Positions 31,871-42,638 of a DNA stretch of 64,000 nucleotides are shown piece after piece. The DNA lies in contig NC_070573.1 in the NCBI RefSeq assembly GCF_026914185.1, forward strand, positions 3,155,501 through 3,219,500, written 5' to 3'. Within the stretch, counting starts at the first letter, position 1. Each line of letters begins with the position of its first letter. The position numbers and the translations under genes were made by a program. Origin of the DNA: Puccinia triticina (lineage: Eukaryota > Basidiomycota > Pucciniomycetes > Pucciniales > Pucciniaceae). The notes beneath the pieces are model-generated. The model was not told the DNA's origin, did not search any database, and was given only the letters and a program-made list of their open reading frames with translations.

Positions 31871-31992
31871 AAAACGGACCCGGGTACCAGTTGCACCGCC
31901 GGTACCTGTGCATTTTTCCCCAAAATCAGGCACCCGGCACCACATCTGGCACCGCCGGACGGGTACCAGCGGTCTTTTTGGGGGGTATATCT
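31866..31992. repeat. GC-rich dispersed repeat, copy 2
   Basis: Begins TAGAGAATGT directly after the foldback subrepeat sequence CCCCTGGC and contains CAGGCACCCGGCACC and several GGTACC. It shares end and core with the copies at 1.0, 42.5 and 43.2 kb. Confidence 0.6.
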
Positions 31993-32082
31993 GCGGTACC
32001 CACCGTTTTTTTTGCGCCCTCTCAGCAAACTGACTTAAGGAGGCCCACTGGGTGAAGACAGCAAACTGAACCAAATGCCGGC

Positions 32083-32975
32083 TGTGGTGATTTATATAGG
32101 CGAGCGTGGTAGAATGTCCACGCGGGGATAGCGCGGGCGGGGAATGCAAAAAGCCGCTCAGGCAGAGTGCATTCCGGTGACATAAGCACTGAGGATGAGG
32201 TCAGGAAAGCACGCTAGGAAAGCTTACGGAAAGTCACACGCGGATTGGAATGCACGGATTGCGGATTGCGGAACGCGGATTTCGGATCGGGTATTCGGAT
32301 CGGAGCGGAAAAGACAGGGCTGGACTGCGGCAGGACTACACACGTGGACTGGTAGCAGCGGCGCGTCAGCGGGTGAGCCATGAAAGCCGGAGCGGGTTCC
32401 ACCAGCAAGTGGAACCGGGGTGAAGGCGGTGGCAAGAGAACAACTGACGGGGGCTAGACAGAGGACGGTGGGAGGACAAGCGTCGGAGAGGAGCGGAGTC
32501 TGGGAGAGTGACAAGCGGGATAGCGGGCGGAGCTGGAGGACTAGTGCGGGAAAGTGTGAGGCGTGCGGGATCGGGTGGGAACGGTGACACGCGTTGAGGG
32601 AAGGATGGGGGGGCGGCTCATGGTTTTTGGGGGGTCATGATCCTATTATTATCCGATTATCCTTATCCTATCATCTGGGGGAATACTAATCATTGTACTT
32701 ACAACTATGGACGTACAAGAGTTATTGGGAGATTATCGGTGTTCTTATTCTTATTGGAGAGTTACTTGCGTATTTTTGCGCTTACGAAGTGCAGAGCTTT
32801 ATTCACTTGCGGATTATTACGCTATAGATCAGGTTCAGTAGAGGAGCGCTGAAGGCTAGCGGAAAGTGGCAGTGCGGAGCCGAGTTACTGACATTCACAC
32901 AGCCCGGACATCAATATTCTTGAAGAAGGCGGTCAGCGGACATTCTTCACCAGCTAACCAGCTTACTTTCTCACA
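32083..32975 (+). repeat. Gypsy 5' LTR (893 bp)
   Basis: Pairs with the 3' LTR over its whole length, differing by roughly 5 percent by eye, mostly C/T and G/A at CpG. It has an extra 20 bp (between two GCGGGA copies) that the 3' LTR lacks, which accounts exactly for the length difference. GATTTATATAGG at its start is TATA-like. Confidence 0.9.
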
Positions 32976-32977
32976 AG

Positions 32978-32995
32978 TGGGGGTCTGGCCGGGAA
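32978..32995 (+). other. Putative Gypsy primer-binding site
   Basis: TGGGGGTCTGGCCGGGAA begins 2 bp after the LTR. TGG complements tRNA CCA, and GGCCGGGAACCC resembles the complement of a tRNA T-arm. The tRNA species was not determined. Confidence 0.5.
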
Positions 32996-33051
32996 CCCAA
33001 CTTTGTGTCGTTATTGGATACTTGGGAACTAGACTTGCGCGGAAACGTTGA

Positions 33052-34749
33052 ATGAACCCTTTGGAAGGCAAATTCTTTACTCCAGGTGACGAAGAATCTC
33101 AGATCGGATCAGGCGGCTCGGACAGCGGAGACACAGTAATTGCGGAAAACGGAGAAGGTTCTTCTTCAAGACCAGCCGAAAGACAATCATGGTTGGGATT
33201 AGCGGGAGGACCGAGACTAGGACAGATATCTTTTTCGTCGGCGCGGAGTCAGTTTTCACCTAATCAGTCAATTGCAGCGAGGAGGCGACAGTTGTACCAG
33301 CGGAGCACCCTGAACAATTGACCAGCGGTGCCAGCGGGAGGAACGACGAGCAGAACTTACGGAGTTCGACCAGAGGAGACAGAAGACGAGAACATGGAAG
33401 AAGCGCTAGGTGGACAACGACCTGCGGCTCCTGCGCCAAGCGGAGCGAAGATACGGCCCAGGGATTATCCGCACCTTAAGTTTTCAGAGGCGGAGGTGGA
33501 GCGTTTTATCAACCGGTTCAAAAGAGCGGCTCTGCAAGAAGGTCTGACGGATGCGGATAAAGCGTACCAGGTGGTCAACTTCTTTCCGGAAGGCGAGGAC
33601 TTGCGGGAAGTGGAGGACATGAAGGGGTTCAAGAGTAAGGATTGGACCAAGCTCAAGGAGGAGATACTTGAGAGGTGAGAAGATCGTGGACCCAGGTATC
33701 GGGAGAGTGACTTGGAGAAAGTGGCTTTGGAGTGTGCGGAAAAGGGCGGTGTGCGGACAAGAGCGGAGTATGTGTCCTACATTACCAGTTTCGACCAGGT
33801 TCTGCGGTATCTGGAGCGGAACGAGATCGTGACGGCCGATATGGGTACAACGAAGCGGATTTTCTTGAAGGGATTTGACCGGACCTTCACTGAGAAGGTG
33901 CTTTGGGGACTTAACAAGCGAGGACTGATGGTCAAACCACGACTAGGTGGGCCGAAACTGCTGCCCAGCATGAAGGAGCTGCGCTCTGCTGTCAAGGCAG
34001 AACTCGAAGTGTTGGAGCTCATGAACAACAGCCAAGGAGATGCAGTTGTGAGGGCGGAACCGGCTCCGCAGGCGCCGGTGACGGTCAAAGACGTGAGTGA
34101 CCTGGCGGATACGCTGAAAGAATTGAAGCTGTTCATGCAGAAAGCGGCGCACAAGCAACTGAAGGAACAACAGGCGGCCGTGGCACCAGCAGCCGCTCCC
34201 GCGGCTCCTCAGACAGACGGTGCTCCGCAGGCTGGCGGGATGCCGCCGTGGAGGCGAGGACCTCCGGTGTGTGACTACTGCAAGGAAACTGGCCATATGC
34301 GGAATCAGTGCGAGTATTTCGAGATGGATCGGGCTGCGGGAAAATTTTCCTCATGGGGGCGCGCTTTCTTTTGGCCGGATCGTACGCCAGTGGATGGACC
34401 GGTTCCGAGGGACGTGGTGCGGGCCGGGCAACCTTTGGCAAAAGGAAAAGAGGTGGAAGTGAAAGTGAATATTGGGATGTTCAAGGGCATGGTGTGGAAG
34501 CCGCCGGCAGTGGACAGCAGTGTGAAGTGCGTGCAAACGGGGGAAGTCTTCTTGGGGAAGCGTTTGGAGAAGATGGATTTGGATCCCGTTCCCGCTCCTA
34601 AAGCCAGACCGGAGCCAGTCAAGCAGCTTCCGGTAGCTCCGGTGGCGGGGGGCAACAAGAAAAAGGCGGCAGAAGTTGCATGGCGAGCAATGGGCGTGGA
34701 AACCACGGTAGCCCTTACCTTGAGGGAGCTGGCGGCAATTTCCCCGGTG
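33052..34749 (+). pseudogene. Gypsy Gag with CCHC zinc knuckle
   Basis: One frame from ATG 33052 runs through a Ser/Arg-rich N-terminus, a helical Gag domain (FINRFKRAALQEG, VLRYLERNEIV) and a zinc knuckle CDYCKETGHMRNQC into the region before the protease. It is stopped by TGA at 33319-33321 and 33676-33678, both at positions where arginine reads well. At 34749 the frame enters a nested solo LTR; removing that insertion with one target copy restores the frame straight into the protease. Confidence 0.8.
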
Positions 34750-35628
34750 TGGAACTGCTCAAATGGGAGAATAGAGCTGGGAAGGGAAATGTATAACTAC
34801 ACTAGTACTAATGTAAGCTATGCCAAGGATGCTGATATAAGAGCTTCCTTCCTGACTAATACTACTGGGGATGAGTGTAACACTAAGAAAAAGAAGAAAG
34901 GTGTGGCTTTTCTACTATGATCTTAGACTGACTAATACTATGAGCTGACTACTTGTACCTGTAGGGTATGAGGAGGAGAAGAGGAGTAGTGGGGAAAAAG
35001 ATGAAAGGTGGTGTGCAAATGTGAATGATATATGCAGGGGGATATATTTCTGGTATGTGTGAAAGTGTATAAGATGTGTGAATGGCAATGTTATCTAATG
35101 GTGTGGTGAAAAGGTCATACAGGGTGTATGGGGTAGAAAGTGCATGTGCATGTGCATGTCTGGGGATACAACATCTAGAGGGGAGTATATATGTGAGGAA
35201 ACACAACAAGGGGAAATCATGATGAGCACAATGTGTTAAGGTCTGAAGATGAGCAATGATGAAATGTAATGATGAAGTGAAGTAATGATGAGCACTATGT
35301 AATGTAATGATGAAGTGAAGTAATGATGAGCACTATGTAATGTAATGATGAAGTGAAGTAATGATGAGCACTATGTAATGTGTAATATATGTAGCTATGT
35401 TGATGATGACTGGAATATGTAATGTAGATGAAATGTGAGAAGCAGGAAAATACCAATGAAACTGTATATGCTAATAACTTCTGATCCAAAGGGAATTTCA
35501 GGGTGGTATGAGTGAGTGACTAGGGGTAAAATGAGGTGTAGAATCTGAATCTGGAATAATAATGATGGATATGTGAGGGATATGTATGATATGAGAATGG
35601 TGATATGAGTGGGAACAGGGTTACCACA
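34750..35628. mobile_element. Solo LTR nested in the Gypsy gag-pol frame
   Basis: An 879-bp insertion flanked by CCGGTG at 34744-34749 and 35629-35634. Ends are TGGAACTG...TACCACA on the plus strand (TGTGGTAACCC...CAGTTCCA on the minus strand), so TG...CA either way. The insert plus one CCGGTG is 885 bp, divisible by three, and excision gives a continuous AISPV-MADEMISVL junction. It carries no retroelement genes. Confidence 0.85.
35268..35381. repeat. Tandem repeat, 38 bp x 3, within the nested LTR
   Basis: Three consecutive near-identical copies of a 38-bp unit starting AATGATGAAGTGAAGTAATG. It is AT-rich and non-coding. Confidence 0.9.
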
Positions 35629-36030
35629 CCGGTGATGGCGGATGAGATGATCAGCGTGTTGAAAGAGGCGTCAGGCACTAACGCGGAAACTGCGGAGGTT
35701 AAGTGTGCGGAGTTTGGACACTCGCTGGATTCAATTCCCGTTCTACCATCTACGGCCGTGTCCTGCCCACTGGGATACGTGAGTATGAGGGTAGGAAACG
35801 TCACGAAATGGGCTATGATTGACACAGGGTCCATGATCAACATTCTCCCGGCGGATTTGGCGTCGGAGGCTAACTTGGTGCTGCGGAAGACTCACATAAA
35901 AATCCGCACGATGGGTGGGTTTACTTGTGAAGTGGACGGGATAGCAGAGGCGGAGACTGTGGAGGTGGCGAGAGTGGTCAAGAAGTTATTGTTCTTGGTG
36001 ACTAGGTCTCACGAGATCATCCTTGGTTGA
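35629..36030 (+). pseudogene. Gypsy aspartic protease
   Basis: Contains the retropepsin active-site motif AMIDTGSMINILP and a downstream HEIILG that corresponds to the usual ILG near the end of retroviral-type proteases. The frame stops at TGA 36028-36030, where an arginine (ILG-R-P) is expected. Beyond it the frame is lost through small indels until the reverse transcriptase frame resumes. Confidence 0.75.
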
Positions 36031-36433
36031 CCAGCACTCTTTGCCTTTTGAGCGCAACTGCGTTTCTGTCCCGCAAGGCAAGAGGAAGTGATGTGGGTGG
36101 AAGGGACTCACGGGAAGCAGTACAAGACAATCATCTGCCAGCCTCAAAGCGGAGATTGGGTGACGGAGGTGGGAAATGGGGCACTGCATCACTGTGCGGA
36201 GCCTCCCGCGGAGGATTTTTAGTTGTCGGCCGAGCTATCCGGGTGGAGGAAGCTTTGACTCAGCCTGGACGGTTGACATTTAAGAAGCGGGAGGGTATTG
36301 GCAAAGGTACGGCGAGGCAGTTCAATACCAAAGTGAGCTTTCCATCGTGTGCATCTCTGAGTGTGGAAGGATCAAAGCACTACCACAGCGCCACTGTGGT
36401 GAGCCGTTACTCTGCGACAGGGACAAGTGACGA

Positions 36434-39400
36434 GTGGAAAGCGGGATAGACAAGAGCGGAAAAATTGGTGCGGAAATCGGGAACTGCGCGGCGAAGGCAA
36501 GCAGTGTACAAGTAAGTCCTCCCAAGTGTGCACTTCCGAGTTGGCTTTCTACGAAACCCTACCATTGTGCCACGTTTGTGAGCAAAATGAGACGTCCGCG
36601 CAGGGGTTTGATTGTGGCTAGGACAATCGGCGGCAATGGTGAAGCAAGAATGGGCCGAGTCAACAGTGGGAGGTATAAACCGGTGGCGAAGAAGGTGCGG
36701 CCGCGGAATGTGGCGATGCCGCAGGAGCTCAACCCGCCATTGAGGGAGATCAAGTGGAGCCGGGATCCGTTCAAGACACCTCTGCATCGGGTTCCGCCAA
36801 GGTTCGAGCCAACAAAGCGGATTACGGCGGAACAGATGGCCAGTCTCAACTTTGGGCCACCAGAATAGCTCCACAAGGAGGAGTTCCACTTATTGGCTGA
36901 AGCCATCATGTTGCGGGATGAGGCGTTGTCATTCGGACCGGAAGATCGAAGCTTACTCAAGCGGAGTATTGGGGATCCTTATTGAATACCCACGGTTCCG
37001 CATGAGACATGGCAGATACGGCCCATCCCTATACCAGCGGCGATTCGGGGAGAGATGACGGAGCTAGTGCGGGAACGGTTGCGGACGGGGTTGTATGAGC
37101 AATCATGCTCCAGCTATTCTAGTCCAATCTTTGTGGTAATTAAGCAGGACAAGAAGAGTCTGCGGATTGTGCACGACTTGCAACGGCTTAATTTGGTCAC
37201 TATACAGGACGCTGGGTTGCCGCCATGCATAGAGGAGTTCATTGACACTATGGCGGGGCGGGTTTTCTATGGTCTGGTGGACGTAATGGGCGGATATGAC
37301 CAGCGGGAATTGCATACAGAGTCAAGGCCGCTGACAGCGTTTGAGACGCAATTGGGGCGCTTGCAGCTTACTCGGCTTCCACAGGGGGCTACAAATTTGG
37401 TGGCGGTGTATCAGGCGCAGATGTCCTGGATCCTTCAGGATGAGTTACCTCATACAGCGCAGATATTTATTGACGATGCGGCCGTGAAAGGACCGAGGAG
37501 TGACTACGGCGGAGCGAATTTGGCGGAGAATCCTAATATTTGTTGGTTTATCTGGGAATACGCGGTGGCTCTGGAGCGTGTTTTATTTCGGATCAAGGAA
37601 GCGGGCCTTACGGTTTCAGGAAAGAAGTTTGCGGTTTGTGTACCGGCGCTGGAGGTCCTAGGGCACAAGGTGTCTAAAGACGGACGGCGGGTTGCGGAAC
37701 CTAAGCGGAACAAGATACTGGATTGGCCGAAACCACGCACGGCGTCTCATATCCTGCAGTTCCTTGGGTTATGTAGTTTTGTGTGCATGTTTATTGAGAG
37801 GTTTGCGGAAATTGCGAGTCCGATGCGGAGATTGACACACAAGAATGCGGAATGGAACTGGACCCAAGAGTGTGACGAGGCGTTTGCAATGCTGAAGGAC
37901 ATAGTAGGCCGAAAGATCTTGTTAAAGGAACTCAACTACAATAACGGCGGAATTTGTTTGGCAGTGGACTCAAGTGAGTTTGGTGCGGGCGGAGTACTCA
38001 CCCAGGAAGAGGACGGGAAGGATCGGCCCGTGCTGTATGAATCGGTGACGTTTACAGATGTGGAGTCGCGGTATTCTCAGCCGAAGTTTGAGCTGTGCGG
38101 AATGGCAAAAATCGTGCGGAGATTGCAATACATACTGTGGGGCGTCTATTTCGAATTACTGGTTGATGCGGAGGCGTTGGTGCGGATGATCAACTGTCCA
38201 TTGTTGCCTAATGCCCCTATGACGCAGTGGGTGGCATTCTTGCAGCTGTTTTCTTTCGAAGTGGTGCACGTGTTGGGCAAGGCGTTCACGTTGCCGGACG
38301 CGCTTTCCCGCATTCCCCTGGGTGACGATGAGGATTGATTCGCGCTGGCGGAACAGCTGGACGTGGAGCGGCGGATTCTTGATGTGCGAATGGCGAAGGA
38401 CGCGGCCGTGAAGGGGGGCGGAGGCTTGCCAGTGACTCAGACGCCGAGGTACGAGTACTTGGTGGTGTTCCTGACGGCTCTCCGCTATCCTGCGGGAACG
38501 GGGCCAACAGTTCAGCGCTGGATCAAGCGTAAAGCGGCGAACTTCTTTGTGCATGAGGGTCAACTATGGCGTCGGAGCGCACCGGTGCACTTGGTGGTAG
38601 TGACGCGGCGCATTGATCAGGAAGCTGTCCTGCGGAGTTTGCACGAGGAGCTGGGTCATCAAGGCAAAGCGGAAACTAGATGGCGAGTGCAGTCGCGGTT
38701 TTGGTGGCCGGGTGTTATGAGGAGTGTGCGGCAATGGGTGCGGAGTTGCAAGCAATGCCAGAGGCGTAGTCAGCGTCTGCCTAAAGAAATCGGGAAGCCT
38801 ATGGAAACAGACACGCTATTCAGTAGGATATCTATGGATGCGGTGCACATTAAGGCAGGGAAATTCAAGTACCTGATTGTAGCGCGAGATGATCTTTCTG
38901 GTTGGGTAAAGGCTCTGGTTAATCTTACGGCGGCAAAAGTCAAGCAGTTTTTGGAAGAGGACTGGTTTGCGCGGTTCGGGAGTGTGCGACTTATCACGGT
39001 GGACGGTGGTGCGGCATTTTGTGGTGGCTTGCGGAGATTGGTGGAGTCGTGTGGTGCTAAGTTTGGTAAAGTGACGGAGTACTACCCAGAAGGTGCGGGA
39101 ATGATTGAGCGTGGCTATCAGCCAATCAAGAGCGCTCTGGCGAAACTGTGTGGCGAGGACGGTAAGAAGTGGCAGCAGTATCTGCCCGCCGTTTTGTTTG
39201 CCGATTGGATTTCCACTAAGTGGACGACGGGGTATTCGCCGTACAAGATGTTGTTCGGGTGTCAGCCGGTCTTGCCGGTAGATATAGAGATGTTCACGTA
39301 TCTGGCGGTAGACTGGTGGAAAGTTAAATCGGCGGACGACTTGCTTTTGGCGCGAGCGGAGCAGCTGTTGCGGCGGGATTCAGTTATTGCAAAGGCGGCG

Positions 39401-39949
39401 GCGCGCCTTAAGGAGAGTCGTGCTAAGGCGGTCCGGTATTGGGACCATCGGTGTTCTCATCGCTTGCGGGATTCTCTCCGCAAGGGGGAATTGGTTCTCC
39501 TTTACAATCATAGCCTCGAGTCTCAGTGGGGTAAGCTGTTTGCTAACCGATGGAATGGTCCTTATCGCATTGTGTCGCAATTTCCTGGTGGAAGTTATGA
39601 GCTGGAGGAACTGGACGGGACGCTTCTGAAGCGGCAGGCGGCGGCGACGCATGTCAAGCGGTTTTATGCACGGGGTTCTACGGATTTTGACCAGACCGCG
39701 GAATCTGATGATCCTGAGGAGGAGGTTTGGGTCCCTGAGGAAGTCTTGTCTTCAGCGAGCTCAGATGGTGCGGAGGACATGGATGCGGCATCTAGCAATG
39801 AGGATTCTGGTTTGGAAGCGGCGTTGGAAGAGGACGGTGCGGATCAGGCACCTCCGCCATTGCGAAGGAGTCGGCGTTTGCGGACCGCTGGGGACAGCGG
39901 TAAAAAGGCTGGGGCGGGGAAAGCCGTGGCAGGCAAAAGCCACAAGTGA
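36434..39949 (+). pseudogene. Gypsy reverse transcriptase, RNase H and integrase
   Basis: A single frame over 3.5 kb. The reverse transcriptase shows LPQGATN and the catalytic FIDDAAV; RNase H shows LAVDSSEFGAGGVL and DALSRIP; the integrase has an HHCC zinc site (HEELGHQG...CKQCQ), the D-D-E residues in MDAVHI, TVDGGAAF and GMIERGYQP, and a C-terminal GPYRIVSQ domain without a chromodomain. It is interrupted by TAG 36866-36868, TGA 36983-36985 and TGA 38336-38338. No frameshift is seen after 36434. The C-terminal tail is acidic and then Arg/Lys-rich. Confidence 0.88.
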
Positions 39950-40865
39950 TTATTGGTGAGGGGGTGCGCTATCTGGTCTACAGCCAGGTTACATAGCCAC
40001 CCCAGAATGTTTGTTATCTTATAGAGTTTGGTTTCAGTTTTGTTATACGTTTCACTGGCTTGTTGTCTATCTGTATTTCTAGGTGCGGGGTACGGGGATT
40101 TTTGTGCGGAAAAATCCTTCTGGGGCGGACCAGGTACCTTGCGGAATTTTTCTCTCGTGGATTGCGGTTTCTTTCTGGATTGTGTTACGGTAAAAGGGTG
40201 GTGGATAAAAAAAAAAAAAAAAAAAAAAAAAAGAAGGATAAAAATGGAAAACGTAGTGCGGGGACTAAAGTGGTTCTCATTCTGGGGCGGTCCAGGCACT
40301 TATAAAAATATTTTTTTCGGGATGGTGGACCTTTTTGCTCACTTTGCTGTGGATTCTCAGTAGTTTTCTCTCTCTAGGTGGAAATTATCCGGGTGTAGAG
40401 CTCAGGATGCGCGTGTATTTCAAGCATTGTTTCCGCAGGATAGGACTATATACAAGGGGGGAGACAACAACAGAGAAGGAGAAGAGAAAGCAGAAAAAGG
40501 GAAGCTAGGGAAGTCGGGAGTCAGAGGAGTGGCGGGTACGCTTCGTACAAATGTGCTCCGCAGGGATAGGAGCGTCATAGTCCGCGGTGGTAGGTTGTGC
40601 GGGGTGTGGTTTGTTCCGTAGCGCGTCCTCCATGTTCTGTCGAGCTCGGAGAGTACGTTCGTCGGCGGGAACGACAATGGCTACCTCAAGTCGTTTGACG
40701 AGCTGGTTGATGCCGACAAGGAAGAATGCGTACCTACGGCGGCGTTGTGCGGGCGTTATTGCGGAGATGTGAAGCAGGGCGCGGTACCCTACGAATTCGA
40801 GTACGGTGGGAGCGGGCGAATGTGTGGGAAGATCCTGGGGGCAGGACTTCAAAAACTGGGGCGGA
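39950..40865. other. Gypsy 3' untranslated region with A26 tract
   Basis: Contains a 26-base poly-A run at 40207-40232 and three copies of CTGGGGCGG (near 40120, 40282 and 40855), the last being the polypurine tract next to the 3' LTR. A minus-strand frame occupies much of the rest and is listed separately. Confidence 0.6.
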
Positions 40866-40972
40866 TGTGGTGATTTATATAGGCGAGCGTAGTAGAATGT
40901 CCACGCGGGGATAGCGCGGGCGGGAAATGCACAAAGCCGCTCAGGCAGAGTGCATTCCGGTGACATAAGCAC
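40505..40972 (-). CDS. Possible antisense ORF between integrase and 3' LTR
   Basis: A 155-codon minus-strand frame starts inside the 3' LTR and extends towards the integrase gene. Its inner part (RRRYAFFLVGINQLVKRLEV, then VVPADERTLRARQNMEDALR) has protein-like composition, basic and helical. Some plant Gypsy elements carry an antisense gene in this position; whether this is one, or just a chance frame in GC-rich DNA, cannot be told from one copy. Confidence 0.25.
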   Translation of the reverse strand: MLMSPECTLPERLCAFPARAIPAWTFYYARLYKSPHPPQFLKSCPQDLPTHSPAPTVLEFVGYRALLHISAITPAQRRRRYAFFLVGINQLVKRLEVAIVVPADERTLRARQNMEDALRNKPHPAQPTTADYDAPIPAEHICTKRTRHSSDSRLP

Positions 40973-41738
40973 TGAGGATGAGGTCAGGAAAGCACGCTAG
41001 GAAAGCTTACGGAAAGTCACACGCGGATTGGAATGCACGGATCGCAGATTGCGGAACGCGGATTTTGGATTGGGTATTTGGATCAGAGCGGAAAAGACAG
41101 GGCTGGACTGCGGCGGGACTACACACGTGGACTGGTAGCAGCGGCGCATCAGCGGGTGAGCCATGACAGCCGGAGCGGGTTCCACCAGCGGGTGGAACCG
41201 GGGTGAAGGGGGTGGCGAGAGAACGACTGACGGGGGCTAGACAGAGGACGGTAGGAGGACAAGTGTTGGAGAGGAGCGGAGTCTGGGAGAGTGACAAGCG
41301 GGATAGCGGGCAGAGCTGGAGGACTAGTGCGGGATTGGGTGGGAACGGTGACACACGTGGAGGGAAGGACGGGGGGCGGCTCATGGTTTTCTGGGGTCTG
41401 GATCCTATTATTATCCGATTATCCTTATCCTATCATCTGGGGGGAATACTCATCATTGTACTTACAACTACGGACGTACAAGAGTTATTGGGAGATTATT
41501 GGTGTTCTTATTCTTATTGGAGAGTTACTTGCGGATTTTTGCGCTTACGAAGTGCAGAGCTTTATTCACTTGCGGATTATTACACTATAGATCAGGCTCA
41601 GTAGAGGAGCGCTGAAGGCTAGCGGAAAGTAGCAGTGCGGAGCCGAGTTACCAACAATCACACAGCCCAGACATCAATATTCCTGAAGAAGGCGGTCAGC
41701 GGACATTCTTCACCAGCTAACCAGCTTACTTTCTCACA
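40866..41738 (+). repeat. Gypsy 3' LTR (873 bp)
   Basis: Same ends as the 5' LTR. It lacks 20 bp present there. Many differences are TG or CA here against CG in the other copy, consistent with CpG decay after insertion. Confidence 0.9.
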
Positions 41739-42463
41739 CCGCTCAGCTTGAGGCTACAAAAGCCCAATATAGCAGCCCAGATAGAATCCCAAAGATGTGT
41801 CATGCCACCATAAAAGCTCCACTAGGAGCCCCCAAAAGAGCCCAAGCCAACGCGCTCCTTCAGCAGGCCTGGCGGACACCTGAATACCAAGCCTCGCTTG
41901 CCCCGGCCTACTCTCCTACAGGGCTTGATAATCAGTGGGTCCCAGGGTAATTTGAGGTCTTCCTGCTTATCCAGTCCTACCGTGAACGTTGACTTGTCTG
42001 GATCTGGTCATCAGGCATGAAGCCCCGGACGCTTGCCATACGGATACTCCAAGCATTAACACCACCGCTCAGCTCAATGCACCCTGAGCCTCTACGCCCG
42101 CTGGCTCAGACGCCAGCAGAACGGGCGCCCAGCCGTTAGCGATTACAGCAAGACTGAGATCAGATGATTGGCCTACTTGTTGTCTACACGGATTGTAGCA
42201 AAGCAAAGCCGCCCAAGTCCTCCTCGGGGTTGAGATAAAAAAGGTACTCAGCTCTTCCTTGTCAGTCAATCTCTTAGCAGGAAGAATTACTGATGCGGCC
42301 TGAGAGCTGTTTGAGTTGTTTTCCTCCTTGGGTGAATGGTCCTGCGTTGATGTGATTTTTTTGCGGGTGCGAGGCATGACATTTGTTGAGGGTTGGTGGA
42401 CAGAGTCAGTGGGTTGCTGAGCAACATCACATATCTAAATACATATCCATATTCAAAGCGGAC
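41739..42463. other. Interior of the foldback element, unassigned
   Basis: About 0.7 kb between the Gypsy element and the right GC-rich repeat. CCGCTCAGCT occurs both at the Gypsy border and near 42065. It contains the minus-strand frame described next; no transposase motif was seen. Confidence 0.35.
42069..42377 (-). CDS. Short ORF, unknown
   Basis: A 102-codon frame with a good ATG. The first 38 residues are polar and basic (MPRTRKKITSTQDHSPKEEN), the rest shows no domain. It could be the start of a gene carried inside the foldback element whose remainder was lost. No introns could be supported. Confidence 0.2.
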   Translation of the reverse strand: MPRTRKKITSTQDHSPKEENNSNSSQAASVILPAKRLTDKEELSTFFISTPRRTWAALLCYNPCRQQVGQSSDLSLAVIANGWAPVLLASEPAGVEAQGALS

Positions 42464-42638
42464 CAGGGGCGGGGTCTTCCCGGTCCCCCCCGGGGGACAG
42501 GCGGTACTTTAGGGCAGTACCCGGGTACCGCACCGCTTTTTGCCAAAAACCAGGCACCCGGCACTGCCGGACAGGTGTGGGTGGTACCCGCGCAAGGGTG
42601 CCGGGTACCCCCCAACGGGTACCGGTCAACATTCTCTA
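42464..42638. repeat. GC-rich dispersed repeat, copy 3
   Basis: Contains GGTACCGCACCGC, CAGGCACCCGGCAC and several GGTACC. The end CATTCTCTA abuts foldback sequence CCCCTGGC, mirroring copy 2 at the left arm. Confidence 0.6.

Larger units (their letters stand above)
32083..41738 (+). mobile_element. Ty3/Gypsy retrotransposon, 9.7 kb, with both LTRs
   Basis: LTRs of 893 and 873 bp start TGTGGTGATTTATATAGG and end TTACTTTCTCACA. After the 5' LTR a TGG at 32978 opens a plausible tRNA primer site, and AAAAACTGGGGCGGA precedes the 3' LTR as a polypurine tract. Gag, protease, reverse transcriptase, RNase H and integrase follow in Gypsy order. Flanks are CCGGC and CCGCT, not a clean target duplication. 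Coding frames are broken by stops, at least one frameshift and a nested solo LTR, so the element is dead. Confidence 0.9.

Noticed and set aside
32195..32590. Open frames within the Gypsy LTRs
   Set aside because: They recur in both LTRs as expected for GC-rich terminal repeats and have no conserved protein features.
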